64,000 nt of DNA from an uncultured Gammaproteobacteria bacterium (lineage in GTDB: Bacteria; Pseudomonadota; Gammaproteobacteria; Pseudomonadales; UBA5518), in assembly GCA_903928015.1 (NCBI GenBank), contig CAIYPF010000065.1:47273-111272 (forward strand). Direction: 5' to 3'. Shown piece by piece: positions 55,090 through 64,000 of this stretch. Position 1 is the first letter of the stretch; each line of letters opens with the position of its first letter. The notes under the pieces were generated by a model. That model saw nothing but the letters and a program-made list of their open reading frames with translations, had not been told where the DNA came from and searched no databases. The translations under genes and the position numbers were made by a program.

Positions 55090-57552
55090 TCAACCGCTCT
55101 GCCTCAGCACTTCTGCCGGCGGCGTATCCACCACCCGCCGACATGACCACAGACCAAGCGCCGCGCAACCGATCGCGCCACCAATCGGACCTCCGAACCA
55201 TATCCAGACGTGCAGAGTAGGCTCCAACTCCATCACCCGCGTCTGCACGAACCAGGCGGCCGCCTCCGCCCCGGCAGTAGCGAGAAGACCTGAAAACAGC
55301 CCCAGCAGCGCGAACTCCAGCACCAGACTCCCGAGCACCAGCATCCGGCCCGCCCCCAGCGTGCGCAGGATCGCGCTCTCGCGGAAGCGCAATTCCAGCC
55401 CTGCCTGCACACTTGCAACCATCACCAGCGCTCCCGCAAGCAGCAGCAAACCCAGCACGAGCTCGATGGCAAGAGAAAGCTGGCGCGTGATACCTCGCAC
55501 CTGCGCCAGTATCGCCTCCATCTCGATCACGCTCACTGTGGGGAATTCGCGCAGCAACTCGTTGATCACCGGCCCTGAACCGGCTGGCAGGTAAAAGCTG
55601 GTGAGCCACATCGCCGCCTGGGCCTCGAGGCTCTTGCGCGGAAAGATGAGGAAGAAATTGGGCCGCATGGTGTCCCAATCGAGTTCGCGGATGCTGGTAA
55701 GCCTGGATTCGATACGGTCTGCGCCGACCTGCACCACGATCCGGTCACCGAGTACAAGCCCCAGGGCCCGCGCGACTCCCGCCTCGGCCGAGACCTCTCC
55801 CTCGGCATCGGGGGACCACCAGCGCCCCTCGGCAAGGGTGTTGTCGGCTGGCAAGGTATCGGACCAGGCAAGATTCCAGTCGCGATCGAGGTTCAGTTCC
55901 TGTCCGGGCTGAATACGTGCGGGCGCACCGTTCACCTCGAGCACCCGCCCAGGCACCATCGGGAACATGCCCGCCGGCTCCAGATCACGCGCAGCGAGAA
56001 ACTGCCGGATCGGCTCCACCTGATAGGGCGCAATGTTGAGCAGGAAATGATTCGGCGTGCGCGGCGGTAACTGCCGCTGCCAATCGTCGAGTAGCGCAGT
56101 GCGCAGCAGAACCAGCAGAAGAGCGAGCATGAGACACAGCCCGAAGACCAGCACCTGCAGGGAGTTGAGCGCCGCGTGCCGCTGAAGGGCGCCAAAGGCG
56201 AGCCTGAGCGTGCTGTTTGCACGGGCCCCCGGCACCCGCGCCCGTCGCAGCAGAGCGTGCGTGCATCCCCACACGATCAATGCCGCACCCAGCAGACAGC
56301 CGAGCACAAGCATGCCCAGCCGGGCATCTCCGCTGTACCACCACAAGAGCAGGCCAAGCGAGACGAAACCGCCCGCGTAGATGCTCCGTCCGGTCGCCCC
56401 TTCCGACACATCCTCGCGCAACACCCGCAGCGGCGAGGCTGCCGACATCGCCACAACAGGCGGAGCCGCCAGACCCGCAAGACAGAGCAGACCCGTGCCC
56501 GCGCCAAGCAAAAGGGGACGCAGCCCCGGTGCCGGCAGATCCATGTCGAGCATCGAGGCGATCAGGGCGAAGGCCCCTTCCTGGACAAGCCAGCCGCCCA
56601 GCCAGCCGAGCATCGTGCCGGCGACGGCAAGCGCAAGGAGGTTCACCGCGTAGACGCGCCGGATCGAGGCCGCGCTCAAACCCAGCGTTTTCAGGATCGC
56701 CACGTAATCCGTATGACGCCGTGTGTAGCGCCGTGCCGCCATTGCGAGCGCCACACCAGCCATCACGACTCCCAGCGATCCGGCGAGAAGAAGAAAGGAC
56801 CCGGCGCGATCAAGCGACTTCGCCACCCGGGGCTGACCGTCTTGCACGGTGAGAAGTTTCTGGCCTGGCAGCAGACGCGGTTCGATGCTCGCCCTCCAGG
56901 TGCCGATCGCGGTCTCCTCTCCGGTGAACAGATAGGAGTACTGGACACGGCTTCCCGGCTGGATCACACCAGTGGCGGGCACGTCGTCGAGATTCATCAT
57001 CAGCCGCGGACCGAAGGCGACGAAACTGGCGCCTGCATCAGGCTCGCTCACCAGCACACCCGAGACACGCAGCCGCAAGACGCCGATCTCGACCGACCCG
57101 CCAACGGCAATGCCAAGGGCCTGAAGCATCCGTGTATCGACCCAGACCTCACCGGCCGCGGGCCCGGAATGGCGCGGGCTTGCTGGCGCTCCCGGCGCGG
57201 AACCCACACCCAGCGATCCGATCAGCGGATAGCGCTCGCTGACGGCCTTCACCGATGCGAGCTGCATCGAGTCCCCGGCGATCGCCATGGTGGCGAAATC
57301 GAGCACCAGTGCGTCGTTCAGCCCTTGAGTCCTCGCCTGGAGCAGCCATTCGCCAGGGACTTCAACGCGCGTCCGCAGCACCAGATCACCGGCGATGAAC
57401 GCCGAGCCGCGCTTTTCCACTGCTGATTGCAGCCGGTCGACGAACATGCCCAGAGTGGTGACGATGCCTACAGCGAGCGCGAGAGCGGCGAGCAGCATCC
57501 CCAGTTCGCCACCCCGCCAGTCTCGCCAGAACAGCCTGAAGGCGAGACTCAT
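55090..57552 (-). CDS. ybbP: FtsX-like ABC transporter permease (YbbP family)
   Basis: Large membrane partner of the adjacent YbbA ATPase; natural substrate not established. The 820 residues have about ten predicted helices: one at the N-terminus (MLLAALALAVGIVTTLGMFVDRL), a periplasmic domain, then clusters near 260-370, 390-480 and 705-800. The two FtsX-like domains are visible (SFLLLAGSLGVVMAGVALAMAARRYTRRHTDYVAILKTLG and SIAIELVLGLLLLAGALVMVASVQAGLELRFRESAILRTLG). The start overlaps the ybbA stop by four bases. Same order as in E. coli ybbA-ybbP beside tesA. Confidence 0.92.
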   Translation of the reverse strand: MSLAFRLFWRDWRGGELGMLLAALALAVGIVTTLGMFVDRLQSAVEKRGSAFIAGDLVLRTRVEVPGEWLLQARTQGLNDALVLDFATMAIAGDSMQLASVKAVSERYPLIGSLGVGSAPGAPASPRHSGPAAGEVWVDTRMLQALGIAVGGSVEIGVLRLRVSGVLVSEPDAGASFVAFGPRLMMNLDDVPATGVIQPGSRVQYSYLFTGEETAIGTWRASIEPRLLPGQKLLTVQDGQPRVAKSLDRAGSFLLLAGSLGVVMAGVALAMAARRYTRRHTDYVAILKTLGLSAASIRRVYAVNLLALAVAGTMLGWLGGWLVQEGAFALIASMLDMDLPAPGLRPLLLGAGTGLLCLAGLAAPPVVAMSAASPLRVLREDVSEGATGRSIYAGGFVSLGLLLWWYSGDARLGMLVLGCLLGAALIVWGCTHALLRRARVPGARANSTLRLAFGALQRHAALNSLQVLVFGLCLMLALLLVLLRTALLDDWQRQLPPRTPNHFLLNIAPYQVEPIRQFLAARDLEPAGMFPMVPGRVLEVNGAPARIQPGQELNLDRDWNLAWSDTLPADNTLAEGRWWSPDAEGEVSAEAGVARALGLVLGDRIVVQVGADRIESRLTSIRELDWDTMRPNFFLIFPRKSLEAQAAMWLTSFYLPAGSGPVINELLREFPTVSVIEMEAILAQVRGITRQLSLAIELVLGLLLLAGALVMVASVQAGLELRFRESAILRTLGAGRMLVLGSLVLEFALLGLFSGLLATAGAEAAAWFVQTRVMELEPTLHVWIWFGGPIGGAIGCAALGLWSCRRVVDTPPAEVLRQSG

Positions 57553-58232
57553 GCAGGATCACCCCGGGCTGCCAACTGCTCCGCCTCGAGTACCAGCCTG
57601 CGATCGCAGCGCGCGGCAAGCCTCTCGTCGTGCGTAACCAGAACCAGCGTCGCTCCCTGCTCCGCGCGCAGACCGAACAGCAACTCGATGACACGATGTC
57701 CCGTTGCCGCATCGAGATTGCCCGTGGGCTCATCGGCAAACAGCAAGCGCGGCTGTGAGGCGAAGGCCCGCGCGATCGCCACTCGCTGCTGTTCGCCTCC
57801 AGAGAGCTGCCGCGGGTAATGCTCGACCCGCGCACCCAGACCGACACGCTCGAGGAAATCGCGCGCCTGTACGGCAGCATCGCGGTCGCCGCGGATCTCC
57901 AGGGGCAGCATCACGTTTTCGAGCGCGGTAAGACCCGGCAACAACTGGAACGACTGGAAAACGAAGCCGACGCTACGCCCTCGCAGCCGCGCGCGGGCGT
58001 CCTCGTCGAGCCGGGTGATGTCTTCTCCATCGATGAAGATGCTGCCGGAGGTCGGGAGATCGAGCCCCGCCAGCAGCCCGAGCAAGGTGGACTTTCCCGA
58101 GCCGGACGCACCCACGATGGCAACGGCCTCTCCCGGATTGATTTCGAAACTGATCCCTTCCAAGATGCGGAGCGCGCCCGCTGCGGTCGCGATATCCCTT
58201 CCTACTTCCGCGGTCCTGATCGACGCACCCAT
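57549..58232 (-). CDS. ybbA: ABC transporter ATP-binding protein YbbA
   Basis: ATPase of the YbbAP complex, MacB/LolD-like. The 227 residues have Walker A GASGSGKST, the Q-loop FVFQSFQLLPGLTALENVMLP, signature LSGGEQQRVAIARAF, Walker B RLLFADEPTGNLD and H-loop LVTHD. The ATG at 58232 gives the family start; a reading from 58343 would run across tesA. Its start codon and that of tesA share the same CATG on opposite strands. Confidence 0.94.
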   Translation of the reverse strand: MGASIRTAEVGRDIATAAGALRILEGISFEINPGEAVAIVGASGSGKSTLLGLLAGLDLPTSGSIFIDGEDITRLDEDARARLRGRSVGFVFQSFQLLPGLTALENVMLPLEIRGDRDAAVQARDFLERVGLGARVEHYPRQLSGGEQQRVAIARAFASQPRLLFADEPTGNLDAATGHRVIELLFGLRAEQGATLVLVTHDERLAARCDRRLVLEAEQLAARGDPA

Positions 58233-58857
58233 GCTTGGCAAATCCTTTCTCCGTTCGGTAGTGATGTTCGCGGCTGCGGCATTATTCGCGACGGCGACCG
58301 CGCGCGCCATGGCCGGGACGGTACTCGTGCTCGGCGACAGCATCAGCGCCGGCTACGGCGTGCCCTCCGGATCGGGTTGGGTTGCGCTTCTCGGCAAATC
58401 GCTCGCAGCACAAGACACCGCGGTGGTTAACGCCAGCATCAGCGGCGAGACCACAGAGGGCGGCAAGGCCCGGCTGCCGGCGCTGCTCTCCGATCACAAA
58501 CCACAGGTCGTGGTGATAGAACTCGGCGGCAACGACGGACTGCGCGGATTCCCGCTCGCCGTGACGCGTGCCAACCTGGAACGCATGATCGCGGATGCCA
58601 AGGCCTCTGGCGCCAAGGTACTGCTGCTGGGCATGCGGATCCCGCCCAATTACGGCCCCAAATACACCGAGGGCTTCCATGCGCTGTACGCCGAGGTCTC
58701 CAGGGCGCAGCAGACTGCGCTTGTGCCATTTCTGCTCGAAGGCATAGCCGGTATACCGGGAAACATGCAGGAAGACGGCATCCATCCCCGAACCGAGGTC
58801 CAACCCGCCATTCTCGAGCACGTGCTGCCCTCGCTGACGCCGCTCCTACGCCCCTGA
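58231..58857 (+). CDS. tesA: GDSL-type esterase/lysophospholipase TesA
   Basis: Periplasmic SGNH hydrolase with thioesterase, esterase and lysophospholipase activity in known members. The 208 residues have a signal peptide (KSFLRSVVMFAAAALFATATARAMA), block I VLGDSISAGYG with catalytic S37, the oxyanion glycine (ETTEGGKAR), block III GGNDGLRG and block V DGIHPR with the catalytic Asp and His. ATG at 58231 provides the positively charged n-region; ATG at 58264 would lose it. No clear ribosome site precedes either. Confidence 0.94.
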   Translation: MLGKSFLRSVVMFAAAALFATATARAMAGTVLVLGDSISAGYGVPSGSGWVALLGKSLAAQDTAVVNASISGETTEGGKARLPALLSDHKPQVVVIELGGNDGLRGFPLAVTRANLERMIADAKASGAKVLLLGMRIPPNYGPKYTEGFHALYAEVSRAQQTALVPFLLEGIAGIPGNMQEDGIHPRTEVQPAILEHVLPSLTPLLRP

Positions 58858-58864
58858 GAAAACC

Positions 58865-60196
58865 GTGGATCAATCGCTACCCGCAGCCGATATCGAAGCG
58901 CTCATCCAACGCGATCGCGTACATGCGTGGCATCCCTACGCATCCATGACATCACCCCCGCCCGCGTACCCGGTTGTGGGTGCTCGGGGTGTACGGCTGA
59001 GGCTTGCCGACGGACGGGAACTGATCGACGGCATGGCGTCGTGGTGGGCAGCAATACACGGCTACAACCACCCGGTACTGAACGCGGCACTGACACAGCA
59101 ACTCGAGCGCATGGCTCATGTGATGTTCGGCGGCATCACACACCCTGCAGCCGCCGAACTCTGCGAACTGCTCGCCGGCATCGTGCCGGGCCGTTTGCCG
59201 CATGTTTTCCTCAGCGACTCCGGCTCGGTGGCGGTCGAAGTGGGGATCAAGATGGCCCTGCAGTACCACCTCTCGCAGGGGCGAAGCGCACGCAAGCGAC
59301 TTCTGTCCCTGCGCGGCGGATACCACGGCGACACCTTCATGGCCATGTCGGTCTGCGATCCCGTGACGGGCATGCACCACCTGTTCAGCGGAGCCTTGCC
59401 CGAGCAGCTCTTTGCGCCGCGCCCGCAATCGCGCTTCGAGGCAGGCGCAGACGACGCGGCGCTGGCTGACGACATCGCTGCATTCGAAGCGATGCTCGCC
59501 GCGCATGCACACGAGCTCGCGGCGGTGATCCTCGAACCCGTGGTGCAGGGTGCGGGAGGGATGCACTTCTACTCTCCCGCGTTCCTCACCGCTGTCAGGC
59601 GTCTCTGTGATGCGCATGATGTTCTGCTGATAGCCGACGAGATCGCCACCGGCTTCGGCCGCACCGGAAAGCTCTTCGCCTGCGAGCACGCCGGCATCGC
59701 GCCCGACATTCTCTGCCTCGGCAAGGCCCTCACCGGCGGCTACATGTCACTCGCGGCAACGCTCGCCAGCGAGCGCGTCTCGCGCGGGATCTGCGAGGGC
59801 GAAGCCGGTGTGCTGATGCACGGCCCGACGTTCATGGGCAATCCGCTGGCCTGCTCGGTCGCGCTGGCGAGCATCCGGCTGCTGCTCTCACAACCCTGGC
59901 AGCGCCGGATAACGGCACTGGAGCACGGTCTGCGTGAAGGGCTCGCCCCTGCCGCGGGCCTGCCCGGCGTGCGCGAAGTGCGCGTGCTCGGGGGAATCGG
60001 GGTCGTTGAAATGGAGACCCCTGTCGAGATGGCGCGCATCCAGCGCCTGCTGGTGGAGCGAGGCGTGTGGATCAGGCCCTTCGGCAGGCTGGTTTACACG
60101 ATGCCACCGTTTATCATGCAGCCCGACGACCTCGGAACCCTCACCCGAGGCATCGTCGACGCAGTGCGAACATTGGGCACAGGAGACGGTCGATGA
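58865..60196 (+). CDS. bioA: Adenosylmethionine-8-amino-7-oxononanoate aminotransferase BioA
   Basis: Makes 7,8-diaminopelargonic acid in biotin synthesis, with S-adenosylmethionine as amino donor and PLP as cofactor. The 443 residues show the BioA N-terminal DRVHAWHPYASM, substrate-site GMASWWAAIHGYNHP, SDSGSVAVEVGIKMALQY, AVILEPVVQGAGGMHFY, IADEIATGFGRTGKLFAC and PLP lysine in CLGKALTGGYM. GTG start seven bases after tesA. No other bio genes lie here. Confidence 0.96.
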   Translation: MDQSLPAADIEALIQRDRVHAWHPYASMTSPPPAYPVVGARGVRLRLADGRELIDGMASWWAAIHGYNHPVLNAALTQQLERMAHVMFGGITHPAAAELCELLAGIVPGRLPHVFLSDSGSVAVEVGIKMALQYHLSQGRSARKRLLSLRGGYHGDTFMAMSVCDPVTGMHHLFSGALPEQLFAPRPQSRFEAGADDAALADDIAAFEAMLAAHAHELAAVILEPVVQGAGGMHFYSPAFLTAVRRLCDAHDVLLIADEIATGFGRTGKLFACEHAGIAPDILCLGKALTGGYMSLAATLASERVSRGICEGEAGVLMHGPTFMGNPLACSVALASIRLLLSQPWQRRITALEHGLREGLAPAAGLPGVREVRVLGGIGVVEMETPVEMARIQRLLVERGVWIRPFGRLVYTMPPFIMQPDDLGTLTRGIVDAVRTLGTGDGR

Positions 60197-60618
60197 GCAA
60201 CATGAACGTGGAAGTCACGCGTGAATACAATTTTCCGGCGAGCACCGTGTGGGCAGTGCTCGCGGATTTCGGAGATCTCTCCTGGGCCGACAATCCGCCC
60301 ACTGAAGTGATCGGCAGCGGACCGGGCATGATCCGCCGTATCACCATGCCGGGCATGGCGCCCATCGACGAACAACTCGAGACGCTGGACCACGCCGCTC
60401 GCACCCTGTCTTACTCCATACCGCGCGGCCTGCCCATGCCGGTCCGGGATTACGCGGCAGTGATCCGTGTCGAGGAGACCGGCAACGGCAGCAGCCGTGT
60501 GCGCTGGAACGCCACGGCCATCCCCGTCGGCGTGAGCGCAGAAGACGCCGGTCAGATCATCAACGGCGCCTACACCCAGATGCTCGGCTGGTTGCAGGAG
60601 CGCCTGGCGCAGGGCTGA
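60193..60618 (+). CDS. SRPBCC-family protein (polyketide cyclase/START-like fold)
   Basis: Small cytoplasmic protein of 141 residues with a hydrophobic-ligand-binding fold. The sequence VEVTREYNFPASTVWAVLADFGDLSWADNPPTEVIGSGPGMIRRITMP is a typical start for this family, and the last helix (VSAEDAGQIINGAYTQMLGWLQERL) fits too. ATG overlaps the bioA stop (ATGA) and has AGGAG upstream, so it is co-translated with bioA. Ligand and function unknown. Confidence 0.8.
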   Translation: MSNMNVEVTREYNFPASTVWAVLADFGDLSWADNPPTEVIGSGPGMIRRITMPGMAPIDEQLETLDHAARTLSYSIPRGLPMPVRDYAAVIRVEETGNGSSRVRWNATAIPVGVSAEDAGQIINGAYTQMLGWLQERLAQG

Positions 60619-60634
60619 GGCGGGCGGTGCAGCC

Positions 60635-61270
60635 ATGACACTTGCCCTCTACAGTTACTTCCGGTCTTCGGCGGCATTCCGCGTACGCATCGCGCTCGAG
60701 CTCAAAGGGCTCGAGTACCGCATCATCCCGGTCAATCTGCTTGCCGGGGAACAGCGCGGAGCAGCTTATATGGAGCGCAATCCGCAGGGCTTCGTGCCCG
60801 CGCTGGAACTGCCCGACGGCAGTCTGCTCACGCAGTCGCCGGCAATCATCGAATGGCTGGACGCGACGCAGCCCGGACCGCGCCTGCTGCCTGTCGATGA
60901 ACTTGCGCGCGCACGGATCCGCGCCATCTGCGGCATCGTGGCCTGCGATATCCACCCGCTGAACAACCTGCGGGTATTGCAGTACCTCGAGCATGAATTG
61001 ACGCTGGACAAGGACACCCGGAACAGCTGGTACCACCATTGGCTGGGTGAGGGTTTCGCGGCGCTGGAGCCGCTGCTGCCAGAGCAGGGTTACTGCACAG
61101 GCGAGGCACCCGGCATGGCAGAGGCCTTCATCGTGCCGCAGGTGGCGAACGCGCAGCGATTCCGCTTTGCCATGGAGCGATTCCCGCGGACGGCAGCGCT
61201 GTTCGAGCGCTGCATGGCGCTTGAGCCTTTCATGAGGGCCCACCCGGAGTCGCAACCGGACCGCAACTGA
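60635..61270 (+). CDS. maiA: Maleylacetoacetate isomerase / zeta-class glutathione S-transferase
   Basis: Isomerises maleylacetoacetate to fumarylacetoacetate with glutathione in tyrosine/homogentisate breakdown. The 211 residues have the zeta-class catalytic motif SSAAFRVRIALELKG near residue 11 and NPQGFVPALELPDGSLLTQSPAIIEWLD in the thioredoxin-like domain. A helical C-terminal domain follows (ACDIHPLNNLRVLQYL). hmgA and fahA are not nearby, so another isomerase or GST role remains possible. Lies 16 bases after the SRPBCC gene. Confidence 0.85.
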   Translation: MTLALYSYFRSSAAFRVRIALELKGLEYRIIPVNLLAGEQRGAAYMERNPQGFVPALELPDGSLLTQSPAIIEWLDATQPGPRLLPVDELARARIRAICGIVACDIHPLNNLRVLQYLEHELTLDKDTRNSWYHHWLGEGFAALEPLLPEQGYCTGEAPGMAEAFIVPQVANAQRFRFAMERFPRTAALFERCMALEPFMRAHPESQPDRN

Positions 61271-61292
61271 GACACCGCCGGGGGACGCTGGC

Positions 61293-62780
61293 ATGCAGCA
61301 GCTGACAGGGATGGACACGCTGTTCCTCACGCAGGAGAGCGAACGGGCCCCGCTGCATATTTCCCCCCTCCTGATCTACGACCCCTCCTCCGCGCCAGAC
61401 GGTCTGGTGCGCTTCAAGGACATCCTGCGGCTCTTCGCCGGCCGCCTCCACCTTGCGCCCATTTTCCGGCGCCGCCTGGTGGAAGTGCCTTTCGGCCTGG
61501 ACTACCCGTACTGGATCGAATCTGCCGACTTCGATCTCGAGTTTCACGTGCGCCACATCGCCTTGCCCAGGCCCGGAGACTGGCGGCAACTCTGCATACA
61601 GATCGCACGCTTGCACTCGCGCCCGCTCGACCGATCCCATCCGCTCTGGGAGGCCTATGTGATCGAAGGGCTCGATAATGTCGAGGGCCTGCCTCGCGGA
61701 TGCTTCGCGCTCTTTCTCAAGATGCACCATGCCGCCATCGACGGGATTTCCGGGGCGGAAATCATCGGCGCCATCAACGACACCACGCCGGTTCCGCGTC
61801 CGCGGGAAGACCTGCGCGCCCGACGCTGGCGCCCCGAGGCGCCTCCCGGAGAGGCAAGCCTGCTGGCGCGGGCAGCGCTGGGAAACCTGCGCCAACCCGG
61901 ACGCATGTTGCAGACCGCAAGCGAGATACTCCCTGCCCTGCGACGCGTGCGCGAGGGGCTGCGTGAAAACCGCTTTCACGGCATAGCCGAGCGGGTCAAC
62001 ACACGCTTCAACGGCAGGATCACCGCGCACCGCTCGGTGGACGCGCGTTTTTTCCCGCTGGAATCCATCAAGAGGATCAAGGATCTGGTCCCGGGTGCAA
62101 CGGTGAACGATGTGGTCGTCACCATCGTGGCAGGCGCTCTGCGGCACTATCTGATAGCCAAGGGGGAGTTGCCCACGGTGTCGCTGGTGGCTGGCGCACC
62201 GATCAACATCCGGGGCGCGGGCGATCGAGATGGCGGAAATCTCATCAGCATGATGACCCTCTCGATCTACACCGACATCGCCGACCCGCTGGAGCGACTG
62301 CACCAGGTGCACGAGGAGTGCCTCTCGTCGAAGGAGTACTCGAGCGCCGTGGGCGCTCGCACGCTTACCGACCTCACGCAGACCATACCTCCGCGCATCG
62401 CTGCGTTGGGCTTCAGGGCCGCCAGCGAAACCATGCTGCGCCTGGGCGCGACCTCGCCCATCAACACGATCATCTCGAACGTCCCCGGGCCGCAGGTGCC
62501 GCTCTACCTCTGCGGCGCAAAGCTCGTGTGCAGCGCCGGCTGCGGGCCTCTGCTCGACCACATGGGCCTGTTCCACGCCGTACTGAGTTATGAGGGCGGC
62601 ATCTCGATCACCGTCACAGCCTGCCGGGAAATGCTGCCCGATCCGGCCTTTTACGCAGACTGCATCCAGAGTTCCTACGATGCGTTGAAGGCCGCGGCCG
62701 AGCGTCTGGGACGCAGCCGGCGCAAGGCCATGGCCGGCGGCGCAACAGCACGCAAGAGCAACTCGCGCCGGGCACATTGA
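61293..62780 (+). CDS. Wax ester synthase/diacylglycerol acyltransferase (WS/DGAT family)
   Basis: Predicted acyltransferase that makes wax esters or triacylglycerol from acyl-CoA. The 495 residues carry the catalytic HHxxxDG (H145, H146, D150, G151 in [12 protein letters not shown]), the PLWE motif ([13 protein letters not shown]) and, in the C-terminal domain, the NxxGP-type [29 protein letters not shown] is a further family block. Length is close to the usual 450-500. Such genes are common in Acinetobacter, Alcanivorax and Marinobacter relatives. Lies between maiA and folE. Confidence 0.9.
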   Translation: MQQLTGMDTLFLTQESERAPLHISPLLIYDPSSAPDGLVRFKDILRLFAGRLHLAPIFRRRLVEVPFGLDYPYWIESADFDLEFHVRHIALPRPGDWRQLCIQIARLHSRPLDRSHPLWEAYVIEGLDNVEGLPRGCFALFLKMHHAAIDGISGAEIIGAINDTTPVPRPREDLRARRWRPEAPPGEASLLARAALGNLRQPGRMLQTASEILPALRRVREGLRENRFHGIAERVNTRFNGRITAHRSVDARFFPLESIKRIKDLVPGATVNDVVVTIVAGALRHYLIAKGELPTVSLVAGAPINIRGAGDRDGGNLISMMTLSIYTDIADPLERLHQVHEECLSSKEYSSAVGARTLTDLTQTIPPRIAALGFRAASETMLRLGATSPINTIISNVPGPQVPLYLCGAKLVCSAGCGPLLDHMGLFHAVLSYEGGISITVTACREMLPDPAFYADCIQSSYDALKAAAERLGRSRRKAMAGGATARKSNSRRAH

Positions 62781-62836
62781 TCCACCATACTGGCCGCGCC
62801 GTAACCGCACGCCATTACGCCCAGAGGAGAGAACCG

Positions 62837-63400
62837 GTGATAGAGCAACTGACCGAGAATTACCGGGCCATCCTCGAGGGCATCGGCGAAGACCCCCAAC
62901 GCGAAGGCCTGCGCGACACACCGAAGCGCGCAGCCAAGGCAATGGCCTACCTCACCGAGGGCTATCGCACCGACCTCGCGACCATCGTCAACAACGCGGT
63001 CTTCGAGTCCGACAACGACGAGATGGTCCTTGTCCGCGACATCGAGCTCTACTCACTCTGCGAACACCACCTGCTGCCCTTCATCGGCCGCTGCCACGTC
63101 GCCTACCTGCCTGCCGGCAAGGTGCTGGGACTCTCCAAGGTTGCGCGCATCACCGATATGTTCGCGCGACGGTTGCAGATCCAGGAGAACCTCACACTGC
63201 AGATCGCGAACGCTGTGCAGCAGGTCACCGACGCCAAGGGCGTGGGCGTCATCGTCGAGGCAAAGCATATGTGCATGATGATGCGCGGCGTGCAGAAGCA
63301 GAACTCGGTGATGACCACCTCGGTCATGCTCGGCCGGATGCGCGACAATTCCTCCACGCGCCAGGAATTCCTTTCGCTCGCCCGCGCACCGCGCGACTGA
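62837..63400 (+). CDS. folE: GTP cyclohydrolase I (FolE)
   Basis: First step of tetrahydrofolate synthesis: GTP to dihydroneopterin triphosphate. The 187 residues contain zinc ligands C and H in [19 protein letters not shown] and the third cysteine in [13 protein letters not shown], plus the active-site [20 protein letters not shown] start at 62837 with AGGAG seven bases upstream; a longer reading from 62777 overlaps the acyltransferase gene. Confidence 0.96.
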   Translation: MIEQLTENYRAILEGIGEDPQREGLRDTPKRAAKAMAYLTEGYRTDLATIVNNAVFESDNDEMVLVRDIELYSLCEHHLLPFIGRCHVAYLPAGKVLGLSKVARITDMFARRLQIQENLTLQIANAVQQVTDAKGVGVIVEAKHMCMMMRGVQKQNSVMTTSVMLGRMRDNSSTRQEFLSLARAPRD

Positions 63401-63460
63401 GTGCGGCCCCGCGCCGAGGCACAGGCGGATTCCTGTTCCAGCAAGCACCAGGAGCAGTCC

Positions 63461-63940
63461 ATGCCGAACGCCAACCAGCCCCGGGTCCGACGCCAGAGCG
63501 CCTGGCCGATCGAACAGATCGGAGCCTTTCTCGCGGAGAGCACCATACCGCTGCGCCTTGCCTGCAACGCCGGCAAGGGTTTTCCTTCGCTGAATTCGAT
63601 GTGGTTCGAGTACCGCGAGGGCAGCCTCTGGTGTGCCACGCACTCCAGCAGCGCGATCCTCGGCTTCCTGCGCGAGGATCCGCGTTGCGCGCTGGAAGTT
63701 GCGCCGAACGAGCCACCCTACTGCGGCGTCAGGGGACAAGCGACGGCAGAACTTTCGAGGGAGGGCGCGGGAGAACTGCTGGAGCGGCTTATCAGCCGCT
63801 ACCTCGGCGAGAGCAACCCCGGACTCGCAACCTGGCTGATGTCCAGGGTGGACGAGGAATGGGTGATCCGATTGAAGCCCGTGTGGCTGAGCGCGTGGGA
63901 TTATCGCGCCCGGATGTCCGAGACACCCGGGCGCGACTGA
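63461..63940 (+). CDS. Pyridoxamine 5'-phosphate oxidase-like FMN-binding protein
   Basis: Protein of 159 residues with a split-barrel fold related to pyridoxamine-phosphate oxidases and general FMN-binding proteins. IGAFLAESTIPLRLACNAGKGFPSLNSMWFEYREGSLWCATHSSSAILGFLREDPRCALEVAPN shows the typical strands. A C-terminal DEEWVIRLKPVWLSAWDY fits too. ATG at 63461 has AGGAG upstream. Substrate unknown; possible detoxification or flavin-dependent reductase. Sixty bases after folE. Confidence 0.8.
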   Translation: MPNANQPRVRRQSAWPIEQIGAFLAESTIPLRLACNAGKGFPSLNSMWFEYREGSLWCATHSSSAILGFLREDPRCALEVAPNEPPYCGVRGQATAELSREGAGELLERLISRYLGESNPGLATWLMSRVDEEWVIRLKPVWLSAWDYRARMSETPGRD

Positions 63941-63941
63941 C

Positions 63942-64000
63942 TCAGACGAAGACGTCGGCGTTCTGCATCCCCAGCTGAACGGCGCCGAAATTCCGCGAGA
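63942..64000 (-). CDS. 3' end of an unidentified gene, cut by the window edge
   Basis: A minus-strand frame ending TGA at 63944-63942, whose last residues read RNFGAVQLGMQNADVFV. Only about 18 codons are visible; this frame is chosen because it is open to the edge and converges normally with the gene to its left. Product cannot be named. Confidence 0.35.
   Translation of the reverse strand, partial: SRNFGAVQLGMQNADVFV

Noticed and set aside
61230..62942. 570-codon - strand frame opposite the WS/DGAT gene
   Set aside because: Shadow; the + strand has the HHxxxDG acyltransferase.

Overview
The window is GC-rich, densely coded chromosome of a gammaproteobacterium. Three blocks support this: smc-zipA-ligA (ZipA is gammaproteobacterial), a polar-flagellum set with flhF-fleN-fliA and motCD of Pseudomonas type, and a ccm (cytochrome c maturation) cluster beside the flagellar genes, which recalls the Pseudomonas order. 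A wax ester synthase/DGAT-type gene and a 2-oxoacid:ferredoxin oxidoreductase with an NAD(P)H-type partner suggest an aerobic or facultative lipid-storing lineage. No genus can be named from sequence alone. No rRNA, tRNA, CRISPR array, insertion sequence or prophage was seen, and no gap exceeds 300 bases.

Layout. 1-3209 (-): korA-like alpha subunit (cut by the window edge) and its FAD/Fe-S partner. 3361-9916 (-): ligA, zipA, smc. 10092-11711 (-): GAF/HD-GYP protein. 11787-19034 (-): cytochrome c maturation, ccmA-ccmB, then a 246-base gap, then ccmC-D-E-F-G-H-I. The gap holds a perfect ANR/FNR-type box and a candidate small RNA on the + strand. 19100-22087 (+): second FliK-like protein and a free-standing FlhB C-terminal domain (FlhX). 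22058-31414 (-): DUF2802-like protein, parA, motD, motC, fliA, fleN, flhF, flhA, flhB. 31558-33409 (+): a periplasmic Spy-like protein and soluble transhydrogenase sthA, inserted in the flagellar cluster. 33413-51969 (-): fliR,Q,P,O,N,M,L,K; cheB, cheD, STAS protein, cheW, cheA, cheZ, cheY; fliJ,I,H,G,F,E. 52131-52967 (-): ttcA. 53161-55088 (+): malate dehydrogenase and a YcgR-like PilZ flagellar brake. 55090-58232 (-): ybbP/ybbA ABC exporter-type pair. 58231-63940 (+): tesA, bioA, SRPBCC protein, maiA, WS/DGAT, folE, pyridoxamine-oxidase-like protein. 63942-64000 (-): end of an unidentified gene.

Regulation that can be read. The flagellar genes carry sigma-54 (-24/-12) promoters before fliE, fliK, fliL and flhA, and a variant before flhB. 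A sigma-28 (FliA) promoter lies before the PilZ brake. This fits the RpoN-then-FliA cascade known for polar flagella. The RpoN activator (FleQ type), hook/rod flg genes, flagellin and cheR are not in this window. The ccm block is probably oxygen/ANR responsive.

The most interesting observations are: the possible ANR-driven small RNA with an anti-Shine-Dalgarno seed between ccmB and ccmC; a CheD whose catalytic histidine is replaced by glutamine; the FlhX plus FliK2 pair; and the sthA promoter buried in a perfect inverted repeat.
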